Shown here piece by piece: positions 34,430 through 46,330 of a DNA stretch of 64,000 nucleotides. The notes under the pieces were generated by a model. It saw only the letters and a list, made by a program, of their open reading frames with translations. It made no database searches and was not told the DNA's origin. The position numbers were made by a program, and so were the translations under genes. Every line of letters begins with the position of its first letter. Position 1 is the stretch's first letter. The DNA is from Tretioscincus oriximinensis (lineage: Eukaryota; Chordata; Lepidosauria; Squamata; Gymnophthalmidae), in contig JAJVDF010000591.1 of NCBI GenBank assembly GCA_022410635.1, positions 384,731-448,730 on the forward strand, written 5' to 3'.

Positions 34430-35487
34430 CAAAAAGCAAACCACAATTCCCTTAAAAAACACTAAAATACCCATATACAATAGATGCCACAGGATGGTAA
34501 TAAAGATAAAATTTAAGTGTCCTTATAACTTTAGTATTAAAGGAATTATATAACATACAAGTGTTGCACATCCATGCAAGATGCTCCAGAAATTCATCCA
34601 AACAAAGAAAAGAATGGAGGCGTACCATTTGCTTCAAAAGAACTTCAGGCCAGACACATTTCAACTCACACTGAGTTATCAATGCAAATCCTCCTTGTTC
34701 CACACAAATTATCCTTGTGGGCTTTACTTCTTATGCAAATAGACTGTAAATACTCATATTTCCAGAAGAGACTGGGACACCTCTATTCTTTTGTTTGAAT
34801 GAAATTTCTGGACATACAACAGAGGAACTGGAAGTCAATTTCAGAGAAATAGCTTTGTTACTCTTAGTTCAGAATGTCCAGCAAAGGGGCTTGGGGACAA
34901 ACAGGAGAAATGTAGGTGGCATGAGCTTTCATGGACACGTCTACTTCTTCAGATGCTAGGGGACCAATGTCAAGATCGAACTTTATAGGAAACTATGTGT
35001 AGGAGATGACAAAGAACATGTAAATGTGTTTGAGGGGATTAACTAGGTGAGAAAATCAGCTGAAGTGTAAAACTTAATCCTCTTAAGTAGAGGGAATGTC
35101 TGGAGGAAAGAGATGCAGCTGGGAAAAAAGCACATCAATCAAATACATGCAGAAAAGTGGAGAGCAAATCAGACCACGAAAGCCCTCAAGTTACTGGCAT
35201 TATCATAGGTATATAGTGTGCTAGGAAATTATTGTCTCAATAATGGTTTGTATTCAATATGAATATATTCAAGTTCTGCTGTTTCCCTTTCAAATCTTCC
35301 TTTTTAGGAATTAGGAATGTATTATTCATACTTTTTATGTTATAATTTTAATAAAGGACACTAAAATTTTATCTTTGTTACTATGCTGTGGCACCTATTA
35401 TATATATTTATTTAGTTTTTTTTAGGGAATTGTGGTTTGTTTTCCAGCTGTTACTATTCCCTGGATTTTGGGACTAATTGGTTTTTA
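34430..35487. mobile_element. ~1.06-kb element with ~90-bp imperfect inverted ends and 10-bp target duplication
   Basis: AAACCACAATTCCCTTAAAA ... GATAAAATTTAAGTGTCC near the left end is the inverse of GGACACTAAAATTTTATC ... TAGGGAATTGTGGTTTG near the right end. ACCTTCTAAA occurs on both sides (34420-34429, 35488-35497) and interrupts a Tc1 sentence that is continuous in related elements. No coding region was recognised. It contains the repeat at 34846-35262. Confidence 0.65.
34846..35262 (+). mobile_element. Longer copy of the GGCTATTTC / TCTTCAGATGC element
   Basis: Forward partner of 21418-21792, nested in the 1.06-kb element. It starts near the CAGAGAAATAGC end shared by the family and holds TTTCATGGACACGTCTACTT and CTTCAGATGCTAGGGGACC. 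Confidence 0.55.
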
Positions 35488-35740
35488 ACCTTCTAAATCA
35501 GCCATATTTGTTCAGCCTTTTCCTAATTTTGCTGTTATGAATTGGAACATTTAATATATTAAAGCCTTTAGAATCTAAAGCTCAGTTCGACCTTGGGGTA
35601 AACTTGCTCCAGGGAGATTGTCAAGTGTTGTGTATGTTTTCCACTTCTGAATAATCTTTCTCACAGTACAATTGTTCAGAAATGGCCTTGACAGCCTTCC
35701 CAGATTGATAGGCAGCAACAATTGCTTTTCTAAGGTCATT

Positions 35741-35889
35741 GATAGGATACCCACATAAAATTGGTGATAGAAGTTTAGCCTTTTTTAATGGGTGTGAAAA
35801 ATTATTTTCCCTCCAGATGCAGCAGGCATTTGTCCTATAGCCACTAAAGGTGGAAACTTTTATCCTGGATTTTATCTGGTACCCCCATG
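35741..35889. mobile_element. ~150-bp MITE inserted in the Tc1 copy
   Basis: Ends GGATACCCACATAAAAT and ATTTTATCTGGTACCCCC are inverted. The middle, TTTAATGGGTGTGAAAAATT followed by CCAGATGCAGCAG, is shared with 47890-48050, which is a second copy. Confidence 0.6.
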
Positions 35890-36017
35890 GCTGATGTTTT
35901 TCCTCCCTGGCATCATGTCATCACATGTTTAAATGTTCCATATCAGCAAACTATCAAAACTTTTTAATAGAGATGGCCATGCCTATTGATGATCAATTAA
36001 TCAAGGACATTTGCTAG

Positions 36018-36106
36018 ATTGGGGCCTGCCATAGCCTACATTGGCATGTGGGTGGCAGAATCGTATATCAAGATATATCCCAAAATAAAGGCTAGTGCAG
36101 AAAGGG
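36018..36106. mobile_element. Half copy of the GGCCCTGTCC-family MITE
   Basis: GGGGCCTGCCATAGCCTACA and the right arm are present; the left arm is missing. It abuts the end of the Tc1 copy. Confidence 0.5.
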
Positions 36107-36567
36107 ACTTAAATAGCCATGCTGTATCCATTGCTGGTGTTCGTTCCTGGAAACAGTTATCAACCTTTATTTCTAAATTGATTTTATCGTTACTGGAACA
36201 TACAGTGTTTTTAATAAATCCAAGCCCATTTGAGACATAAAGATAAATCATGGCCAAGGCATTAATCCAGGTGAATTTCCTTCTTTGGCTGTTGCCAAAT
36301 AGGCCTTTCAAAATAAGAATGAATAAGTTATTCTTATTTTTTTTTTAAAAAAGACAACAGCAACCCATACCCTGCAATTTGATGAAATAAAGAGTTCAGT
36401 GAATAGCAAAAGCTCTTCAGAAAAACAGCTCTAATTAAAACCTCTAATTAAAATGCACATTGAAAACACTTTAGCTTTTGAGCCTAATGCTTTTCACTAA
36501 ATGTGAAAGCAGCCAAAAGAATTCTGAAGTTTATGCTGTGAAAGGAAACTATATTTATGCACTTTTA

Positions 36568-36610
<43 letters not shown>
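36568..36610. repeat. (AAT)n microsatellite
   Basis: About 14 uninterrupted AAT units. Confidence 0.95.
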
Positions 36611-38276
36611 GTCTCTTCCATTGCTGAACAAGAGGGGATAATTGATTAGCACTAGAAAAACAATTAGAAACATAATGTAATAGCAATTGGGTTGTATTTA
36701 AAAATGTTTTTATAGCCATTTGTTGGACAGGAAGTTCAGAGTAATGTTGGAACTAGTTCATTAATTAGTAAGACCCCATTTCCATTGCTTCTCTGAAAGT
36801 GTTTCTTCTGAGTCCGAGGCCCTATTTCCTTAGACTGTGGGGCCAGCACTGGCTTTTTTAAGGTTAGAAGGGATCCACCTCTGGACAGAGACAGGGCGAG
36901 TTGGAAACTCCCCCATGCCTGATCAAAAGCAACTGTGGCTGTAGCTAAGGGCACATCCAGGGAGGGGAAAGAGGATGGCTAATACAGCTGATTCTGATTG
37001 GACAGGGGGGGAGTTTGCAGCAATCTTTGTGTTGAAGATCAAAATAAGGTTTGGTGGAACTAAGGGGTGGCTCACCTTTCTCCTAATATATCCTTATGGA
37101 TCTGCTTCACAAGCCACTGCAGAGTTAGACTGCCATGAATATATACAATCACCTTCTGACTTCTGTGCTACAACCAGATGCCAGCAAACTCTGAACACAG
37201 AGAATATCACTGCCGTCTTGACTGTTTGTGGACTTTGCATAAGGATCTAATTAGCCACTTTGCGAATGGCTGCTCAGTTAAATAGGCTGTCAGTCTGGTT
37301 CAGTCCAGGGCAGTTAAAGCAAAAACTTCATCGGACTATTGAGCAGCATGTTTCCCACTATAGCTAATATGGAAAAACAAGTCCATTGGACTGAGTGTAC
37401 CATTATGTGTAGGAGTTTTTCATCTTAATTTTAAGCTCTAAATGAGTTTAGGCTGTGGTCACACACAATTTAAAATTATCTTCAATCTTCTTCCACCCTC
37501 CACCCCCATTTCTCCCCATAATTTTCAATCTATCTTTTCAGATCTGAAGATGGTCTAAAAGCTGTAGCCAGACACGACACTTACAAACAATGATAGACAT
37601 GGTGCTTTACATCCATCCATCAAGGAGGACTAAAAGCCTTCCTTGCCGGAATTTTTGGACTAGACTAACATGGCTATTTCTTTGAAATTATTGTTTGCCC
37701 AATTTCTGTTCATTTCTTTTTTTGTACCAGAAGTGTTCTCATTGGCTTTATATATCTGGTTAGCTATAACCAGTCCTGAGATGCAGGAAAGAAAACCCCC
37801 TACAGTCCTGGATGAGAGACTGTATTCATGGGAAATTTCAACTGGTATCCTGGCTACATCCATGTTGCATTGTCTTTCTCTACAGGAATAATAATGTGGT
37901 CCCAACTGCACCCCACCTCTGCGTAGTTTGAATCAAACATATCAAATACATAAACATTGGCAGTTTGGGGAGTCATGTTTCCTTCTGATCTTAATTGAAG
38001 CAAGCAGCAGGCAGTTTATAGGCTCTCCCAGGTTAACCCACAAGAGCTTATTTGGCATAGTCTGCATTTCTGACAGCTCTCTGCAGGTCTAATCAAAACC
38101 AGACATGTTATAGTGGAGCAGACTAATGAGAATTTATTAACCTGCAAAATGACCAGGCTAAATAATGAACCACTAGCATAAAAATACAGTTCATTTCCCT
38201 CCAAGTTTCTGCCTCTGTCCTCTCTCTTAGTCTGTTTTAAGGGCCCTTGTATATCATTTCCTAAGCCCCTGGTATT
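36611..38276. other. Intergenic stretch, no gene seen
   Basis: Short open frames only. It holds a worn MITE at about 37445-37575 and a short end piece (ACTAACATGGCTATTTC at 37665) of the palindromic family. Confidence 0.5.
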
Positions 38277-38538
38277 TGAAGAAGACTGGGTTCTTATGTC
38301 CCGCTTTTCTCACCTTTCAAAGGGACTCAAAGCGGCTTACAAGGGTATTTTGCCTGAAGGCTTACGTTCTATCTTCACCACCAGGCTGTGGTGGTTCCCA
38401 TGTATCTACTTGCAGTCAGTTGCAATTTCTTGCTTTTGAATAGCAGTCAGTTGCAATTTCTTGCTTTTGAATAGCTGGGTTGGCTAGAGCTACAGACTAG
38501 TGGAAGGTGCTCACCCCTCCCCACATCCGACACAGCAC
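38277..38538 (-). repeat. tRNA-derived SINE, family A, with a 34-bp internal duplication
   Basis: The copy carries a direct duplication of AGTCAGTTGCAATTTCTTGC... (about 38412-38476), not seen in the other five copies. The tRNA-like head is truncated on the right. Confidence 0.7.
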
Positions 38539-40562
38539 TTAACTTGTAAAGCCAATTAATCAGCTTTAACTGTGCATTAAGAAGGGTCTCTGGTCCATAA
38601 TCCAGAATATGGGAGATATGCAAACAGCATGTCTCCCTTGTTCAGAAATATTGGAGTGAGTATTCCTGGGGAAGGGGGAATGTTGCTGCCACACCTTAGT
38701 GCACTGCCAAAAATTACTTCCTCAAGTCCCTGAAGCTAGGAACCTTTGTGCTTAGTCATCAGCGGCTTGGGCTGCAACTTTGAAGCTCCCTTGAGTTTAA
38801 AAGGCTGCACATGCTGTGGGCTAATGTGGATCAGCAAATTCTAATGCTTTATTATTAATAATATTTATATAACGCTAACGATCATGTATTGGCCCACTGC
38901 ATTGCTCTGAAATTCAGGGAAGCTTCAGAGTTGCGCCCTTAGGCTTCAGCAGGGTCGTATGTCAGCAAATTTTGCAATCCTTCACTTATTCCAAACAACT
39001 GATGTGGAAGGAGTCAACTGGCTCATCCAGATTCACTAAGCTATATTACTGGCATCTGCATGCAAACAGGGCTTCTTCTCTGTCTCTCTTTCTATGACTT
39101 AGATATAATCCACGTGTGTGGATGCATCAGTGCTTATTATAGAACAAACTGCTCTCATATGGATGTAGTACTGATTAACATGGTCTACCATTAGAGAGGG
39201 TGTTTTCCTCCCTTTGGTCTTCATGGGATTTGTCACCCTGAAGCTACAAACTAAAGAAAATTGATAAGAAAACTGGTAAACTAAGTCCCAATTGAAGGTC
39301 TAAAACCCAGATTATCCTGAGACTATTTTGGGATTGTTACAAGTGTCTGTAATAGTTCCAGTATAGGCCAAAATTAAGTGATAATAATTGACAACAATGG
39401 CATTGCAGGAAAATCCACATTCAACCCATTCGTAATTACCCACTTTTTATCAATGAACTATGTACATAAAGGCTTCATTTGGCTGAACAAACAGAGCTGA
39501 GGAAAACCTACAACATTTTTCTTTGCACACTATTGGCCTTCCCTTCAGCCTAAGAATATGGAATTAAAATTTAATCTCCTTTCTAGAGTATGCCATTAAC
39601 ATTTTAATGATTATACATATACATGTATTGCTTTGCATTTGAAAGGCTTTGTCTGATGAATTGTTAATTGATCAGACAATTCTCTGAAAGCAGACACCCT
39701 CTTGTATTTCTATTTCCATGAATACCTAGGAGGTGGGATTCATTATGTGCTATAGGCTGAATGGAGAAATGTACTCCAGCTGGACCTCAAAACACTGTTT
39801 CATACAGATCCATTAACTGGGAAATTTTGCTTTTCAGGAGACGGATCCCAAGCATGTCAGAAAGCAGCACTCAATGAATTAAGCGTTTGATTGTCAAAAG
39901 GCCAGGTGGTGAGAGTTGTTTACAGCTGCCTGTGTACATTTGCATGTGTCTGCCTCTTTCGGCCTATGTTTGGCTAATGAATTCAACAAGACTGTCTTAA
40001 GCTTTAAAGGGAACATTGAACTCTAGCAAAATTAGCAACAAGTTGGTATTTAAATATTATTTCACATATCCTGCAGTTGTGACCTTGAAATTTATCCTCA
40101 AAATAAATACGATTTTTTTTTCTTTGTATTGTGAAAACCCAACACTTTTATGTTGATAAAAGAAAACACTGTTTTCAACCAAGGCACTCCACAGTTAACG
40201 TTTGAACCTCATTAATGCAGAGTTGTGTGGTCATTTTTCTTATAGATATGTCCCATCTCCATTTGACAGAAGATCATTTAAATGTGACTACCAGGCAGAT
40301 GAGTAGGCCCCAATTCCAAAAAAGGAGGTGTGCATATAGAGGCATGTCCCTTTGTTTGAGACTACTGAGTGAGTGATTTTGGTGCTGTACTAAAGCATGT
40401 CTCAAACGTGTTGCCCAAAGTCTGGAGCTAGTAACTTTTGTTCTTAGTATTCAGAAGTTTCTGGCCCTTTTTATATAGGCTTGCTAATGCATCAAATATG
40501 TAGTAACTTCTCCCTATAGTGCATTAGTATAGAACTGGTTAATCCGCCCTACATGTATAATA
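38539..40562. other. Intergenic stretch, no gene or clear repeat seen
   Basis: AT-rich sequence without supported exons on either strand. Confidence 0.4.
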
Positions 40563-40732
40563 ATAAGAACATAAGAACATAAGAAGAGCCATACTGGATC
40601 AGGCCACAGCCCATCGAGTCCAGCATTCTGTGCCACACAGAGGCCCACCAGATGCACCTGGGCAGTCCAAACAGAGGAAAGCAAAATATGCTGCTCCTGT
40701 TTGTGACTCCCTGCAAATGGTATTTATTGCTA
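40563..40732 (-). mobile_element. CR1 LINE 3' end
   Basis: Starts with the reversed tail repeat AAGAACATAAGAACATAAG, then GAGCCATACTGGATCAGGCC. Relatively well preserved. Confidence 0.75.
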
Positions 40733-41250
40733 ATGTATATTAGCAGTGCCATGTTTGCATGTAGAACTGATCTTGTCAGTGAAGAGGAAATCCAGAGTGC
40801 TATTTCTGAGGGTTCTCCGATTACAGCCTCCATGTTTAGTTACAAGTGTCAGCATTGCAGCACTCGGACAGCTCTGAGTTCATCTTCGACCTCTGTTGAT
40901 GCAAATACTGACATTTGCAATTGAACATGGAGGTTTTTACTGACCTGAAGCAAATACAGCATGTGTTTGACCCTAATATCAAGTGTAACAATGGTTTGGA
41001 ATTTGCACAACAACAATGTAACAGTTCTAATATGGATCTGACTCCTGAATGCAAATCCGTGTTGCTGCAGCTAATCCACATCAAGCTAATCCACATTAAC
41101 TAGTGAATTTTAAGGCAGGTATATACAAAAAGGGACTCTATGTCCAGTCTGAAATTTGCACTAATCTAACCTATGGGGTTTTTTTTTTAGTGCAAAGAGG
41201 TTTTTAGACCAATTTGAACACATCAATACATGCATACAGTTTCCTAGAGA

Positions 41251-41361
41251 CTGGACAGTCATCTGTCTGGGATGGTTTAATGAATCCTGCATCGAGCAGG
41301 GGGTTGGACCCGATGACCCCGGAGGTCCCTTCCAACTCTATGATTCTATGATTCTATGATT
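41251..41361 (+). mobile_element. CR1 LINE 3' end with ATTCTATG tail
   Basis: GGAGGTCCCTTCCAACTCTA, then repeated TGATTCTATGATTCTATG. This is the typical CR1 8-bp tail. Confidence 0.8.
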
Positions 41362-44300
41362 TCCATTGCCACCTTCTAGTATATTTTTGGTATACACTTC
41401 TAATCTGGTATATGTTTTTGATTCTGTTGTCTAGCTTATAACGCTTGATATTCCCAGGCAGTCTTGGGAACCTACCAGATTCACTGGCAAGTAGCAGCAG
41501 CCAATAAAATGCAAGAAAAGTCATGGCAGGGAAAACAGTGTTCCAGTAGCTGCATAATCTTTGAGAATTGCAAATTGTTTGCAGTTGATAATATTCAAAG
41601 TATAGTATAGTTTGCCATGCTGAAAGTCAGAATTTCAATTGGTGTACCATTGTTTCTTTTCACCAGTTTCTCTTTTCCGCCAAATTGAGGGAACAGAACA
41701 AATTCTGGGACAAATTACTGATAAACTAACAAGAAGCTATATTATTACTAATAGAGGATTTAGTTATCTTGGATAGAATATAAATGCGATGAATTTTGAA
41801 AGACAACCCAACCTTATATTCAGACTGTAGCTGATAAGTGTACAACTAAAAAAAGGGAGATGAATGACAAGAAGCTTGGAGAAATTATTAACTAAAATAA
41901 CTGAAACCACATGCACCCAATGTCACTGATCCATAAACCACAATGTACAGTTATTAGAGAATTTATTGGGATTTGTGAGATCAGGGTTTAAATATTTGTT
42001 TTGCTATGGAAGTTCAGTAATACCAATCAGGCAAACCTACCTTGAAAGGTTGTTCTGAGGATAACATTGAAGTGACAAAAATAATATTTGATGTCTTGGG
42101 GGAGGGGGAGGAGGAAGTTAGTGCTTGTAGCACAGGCTGCCTTTAGATGTAAAAGCCACAGTTCTCTTGGTTTTATATTGGTATTCCCAATAGAAATGCT
42201 ATTTAGGCACCCAAAAGCCTAAATATCAATCCAGGAGAGTGCTTAGTTGGTTTCTGGCAATTTCAATTGCTCTGATTGTGGCTGCTTATCTCTAGATGTT
42301 GAAGTAAGCAGTTGCTGCTAGTACCTGGCAGGGGATTATGAGGGGATCTTGTTCCAAAAAGTGGTAGAAATTGTGTTTGCTTTGGGATTCATAATGGTGG
42401 TGACAGGCAATCTCAGTTTCTCTTCAACTCCAGGAATAAATTCTTTGGGTTCTTTACAACAAGCCTAGCATCCATTTTGACTTCTGGCAGGAAAACAACA
42501 ATAACCTTGTAGACAAATGTTTGGATTATAACTTGGCACATATTGGAAAGGTGTTCAGAGGCTAAAAATGAACTGATACTCCTGCTATGTACCAATCACT
42601 GATTATGTAATTGATAACAAGCTACAGAGCCAAATTTCCTATATGTCCCTCTTGAAGTATTAAGGGAAAAGCCATCTTGAATCTCTTATTATGAAATATC
42701 GCCATTATCACAACATAATTTGAAGAGAGTGGAAGGAATTGCTGTTGGTTGCCAGAACATAAATAATGGATTTAGGTTTCATTTATACAGCCTCCCAAGA
42801 AAAATCCAAGGTAAGCATGCCAAAAGTATTGAAGAGAAAGGGAAATGTGAGGAGGAAAAATTAAAATATTCTGTTTTTCCATTTATTTCATGCCAATACT
42901 TTTCAGCAGCAAAGACCAAATAGTTTGAAACCTATTAGAATTGTCATGGCAATTAAGGAAGCAGTTTTGGGGATACAAATGTGGCCCTAGGCGACAGCAA
43001 TGTTATATAAAGACAAGATGATAGATAAGAAATGTTGTTTATTTTCCTTTCAGAGTTTTCATGCCTGCTTAAATGATTGGCGATATTGCCATGATTGATT
43101 CTGATATTTCACTGAATGTCTCATAAATTTACATTGCAACAAAAGTTTGAAATGTTGACACTATGAACGTTTTTAATTTTTATTTAAATATATTAGATAA
43201 GCCAAAGTTCAGCAAATATACTTTTCAAGGATTTTACTAAGAAATAGAAGTTCCTAACTTTTCTGATTTTTTTTTGCTGAGTTAATGACACACAATAGTT
43301 ATTGGTATCAGTATACTGTATTTCTGCATTCATGTAGTCCGGTTTACTAAGAAAAAACATAATGTATGGCTGGAAAATATACTAGGATATCCTGGACAGG
43401 GAAATGGATAAAAATGGAAGAAATTTAGTATTGACAAAAAACAATGGTGAAAATCCTGGTTCAGGCTACTTCCCCATTACTACCTTAATATTTCTATTTT
43501 TATTAAATCGAAGAAAACACATCCGCAAGTATGTCTCCACTCACTTCCAATTTTCTCTGCTGCTTCTTGTTTCTCCGTAACATTTCCTGGTAACCTTGTG
43601 ACTTCATATGCCATATAAATTATTGCTGCATTTGTTTTACCACAATTCCCAGAATTCTCAGTGATCTGAGAGCTAATGAGCTTTTTACAGCTAGCCTGAA
43701 TTCACATTACTGAATGCAAATCGAGAATAATGAGCTAACAGAAAAACTGGGCCCACAAGCCTTTTTAGTGAGTGGGTTGCTGAAACTCCATGAGGCAACG
43801 GGGCAAATTCTACATTATGTTGCTGCCAACTCACTAAATATCCTTAATAAGGATGGAGCCATAATAAGTGATTTTTGCTTATTTTCTCTTTTGGCTTCAC
43901 TGTATAGGGGATGGGAGAAGGGGGAAGGAAGGTGGGAGTCAATGNCTTGCATATGTGTGTATAGTTGTATTTAAGTATGTATGTGTTGTTTTATTTTGTG
44001 GAAGCATTGTATTATTCCTATTGTTTAATAAAAAATAAGAAGTTTTTAACTTTTCTCATTTATGCTGAGTCCATGGCGCAATTAGAGCAAAAGGGAGGAA
44101 TACAGATGGAGGTGGCTTGGAATAACCTATTGACTCATTTATACAGGGATAGTCCCAAATAAAAATGCCAGTCAAGAGAGCTTTTCGATCCAGCCCTTAG
44201 GTTCTTTAGGTGAATCTGCAAATGTCTTCTTCAGACAGATGGTCAATAACATCTGCTCACACCAGAATATAGCTAAGGTACCCATTCAAAATGGCTAGAA

Positions 44301-44636
44301 TAATGCAAGTCAATATCCCATCTTGTGAAATACCTAGATACTAACATCGTTCCTCCTTAAAAGAATTTTCACCCACTGTTATGGTCAAATCTCTCATAAA
44401 AAAGTTCTATGTTTGTCGAGTCCCTGCCATCAAAGATATAATTTATATGTTATTAACTTGTAACTTGCATGTTTCTGTGAGGAAATGCTATTTAACTACA
44501 TTTCTGGCAAATAAGAAGTTCTAACTTCATGGGTTTCCAATTTGTCTTAATTATAATTTTTGTTTCTTCTGTGTCTTTGTTTGGATTAAAAATGAAGGGT
44601 TTTTTCTGTCTGTCTGAGGATGGAGCTTCCTTAATG
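41362..44636. other. Intergenic stretch, no gene seen
   Basis: No exon-like conserved text was recognised. Frames at 42720 and 43714 are short and lack domains. Confidence 0.4.
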
Positions 44637-44867
44637 AGTATAAAGTGTATAAATGGGTACTAGGATGGATGTCTGGATGTTGCCTCTGGGATGGAGCAAC
44701 AGGCAGGACTCCTGAGATACCATTTTCAGGGAGTCATGAACAGGAGCATATTTTGCTTTCCTCTGTTCAGACTGCCCAGGTACATCTGGCTGGCCTCTGT
44801 ATGAGACAGAATGCTGGACTAGATGGGCTCTGGCCTGATCCAGTATGGCTCTTCTTATGTTCTTATG
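44637..44867 (+). mobile_element. CR1 LINE 3' end
   Basis: Same 3' UTR as 7310-7538, ending CTTCTTATGTTCTTATG. Confidence 0.75.
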
Positions 44868-45589
44868 CTGCAAAGTAGCACCATTTTGGAATGCTTTGGT
44901 AACAAGCCTGACCTTTTTTGGAAAATGAAATCTGGCCTTCTTTGCACTAGTTGATTAAGGCAAGCTGAAACTGATCCACTTTGAGTGTGGCCTTCTACCT
45001 CAGCTTCTTCCAGTTCTCCTTTACTGTCATTTCAACAACAAAAAAATGTGGTAGTGGCACTAGTTCCATCATACAGCCATAAGCTTCATCCAGNTGCCAC
45101 TTATTTATCCTGCTATGGTAGACTGGAAGCTTTCACAGCTGATTTCAGTCTCACTTGTTGCATAATAGCTCCCAAGCTACCATTAACTTATTCCTCTGTA
45201 TTTGTATTCCAGAATAAAACATGAAAATATTCATGTTTTATTCCAGAATATTGAAATTTAGTGGAATAAATAAATGACGTCTGATTTCAACCTGAGACTG
45301 AAGATACAGGAGCCAGACTGTAATTCTGTTCATTCAGAGCAGTTACTATACCACAAAGTCTAGCAGACACTTTCAACTGAGGGTTTCAACTATATTCCTG
45401 AACTACAATCTCCATGTAAACCTATCTGTAAACCTCATTTGAACAGGAAATCAAGGATATACTCTCAGTGTACCGGGCTGAGTGTATATCCTTGATTTTA
45501 TCTGCTTTTCTTCTGACTTACACTGATTTTAATCATCTCAGGTCCCAAGCACTGCCAAATCTGATCTTGAGCGTACTTCTAATTATTAT

Positions 45590-45718
45590 TATTATTTATT
45601 ATTTATTTATATTTATGCCCCGCCCCATACCCAAAGATCTCAGGGCAGCCAACAGTAAAATATCAATACAAAAATTAACAAATTAAAACAGTATAAAAAC
45701 AATATTTAAAAGTGGGGA
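45590..45718 (-). mobile_element. L2-type LINE/SINE 3' tail
   Basis: ATTTATGCCCCGCCCCATAC, CAAAGATCTCAGGGC and the AT-rich tail are the reverse of the tail at 45897-46031. Confidence 0.6.
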
Positions 45719-45756
45719 CAAACATGACAATCTATATTAAAGAATCTACTTTTTAA

Positions 45757-45790
45757 ATTAGATAAGTAATTTCCAAATTACTTATCTAAT
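45757..45790. repeat. 16-bp perfect inverted repeat
   Basis: ATTAGATAAGTAATTT / CC / AAATTACTTATCTAAT, lying between two oppositely oriented L2 tails. Confidence 0.7.
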
Positions 45791-45896
45791 GGCCTTTTTT
45801 AAAGGCCATATGGGGGACTTCTTAGATCCACCATGAGATGAAAGTTTTCATCTTGTGGCTTCTCCAATGTATTCTAGAAAAAACTGAAACTCTATA

Positions 45897-46031
45897 TTTA
45901 AGTATATAGTATTCCCTTCCCGATTTTTTTAGATGCCGTTGTTTTTAATATGTTAATTGTGTTTTTACTGTAAACCACCCTGAGACCTTTGGGTATAGGG
46001 CGGTATAAAAATGTAAATAAATAAATAAATA
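45897..46031 (+). mobile_element. L2-type LINE/SINE 3' tail
   Basis: GTAAACCACCCTGAGACCTT, GGGTATAGGGCGGTATAAA and AAATAAATAAATAAAT repeats. Confidence 0.65.
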
Positions 46032-46189
46032 ATAGCGAGTTCCAGGGGCAATCAAATGTTGGGCACCTGCCACTATCTAGGGCACTGGAGGATTTACAAG
46101 CCACTTCTGCAGTGTTCCTGCTCAGAGCAGGGGAAATTATTGTGTATGTGCCTGAGGCCCCTCTTGTGTGTGCAGTGGCAATGTGCCAT

Positions 46190-46330
46190 GTAAGAGAAGT
46201 CGGTCCAAATTGGACCACAGGCCTTACAGTGTGGCCTTCTATCTCAAACAGTGGCTCACCAATTGCACCTGGATATTCTCAAGCAGAAAGAGACAGCAAA
46301 ACCTTCATCTGGTCTGGACACCTTACACTC
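46190..46330 (-). mobile_element. Very diverged CR1 3' end
   Basis: CTCAAACAGTGGCTCACCAA and TTGCACCTGGATATTCTCAA resemble the CR1 3' UTR at 27210-27250. This explains the open frame at 46112-46590. Confidence 0.4.

Larger units (their letters stand above)
32860..36012 (-). pseudogene. Decayed Tc1-like transposase, broken by nested insertions
   Basis: Pieces at about 32900-32995, 34084-34429, 35498-35740 and 35890-36012 read in order as one Tc1/mariner-type transposon known from many vertebrates (on the + strand: CTGGACTTTG, GTCTTGTTGCATGACCC, GGAGTTCATGGTC, ACCTTGGGGTAAACTTGCT, GATGATCAATTAATCAAGG). The transposase lies on the minus strand. Three insertions split it: 32999-34080, 34430-35487 and about 35741-35889. 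Frames are broken and no active protein is possible. The outer edges are approximate. Confidence 0.7.

Noticed and set aside
34158..34553. 131-residue open frame on the + strand
   Set aside because: It is antisense to the decayed Tc1-like transposase and runs into the next inserted element.
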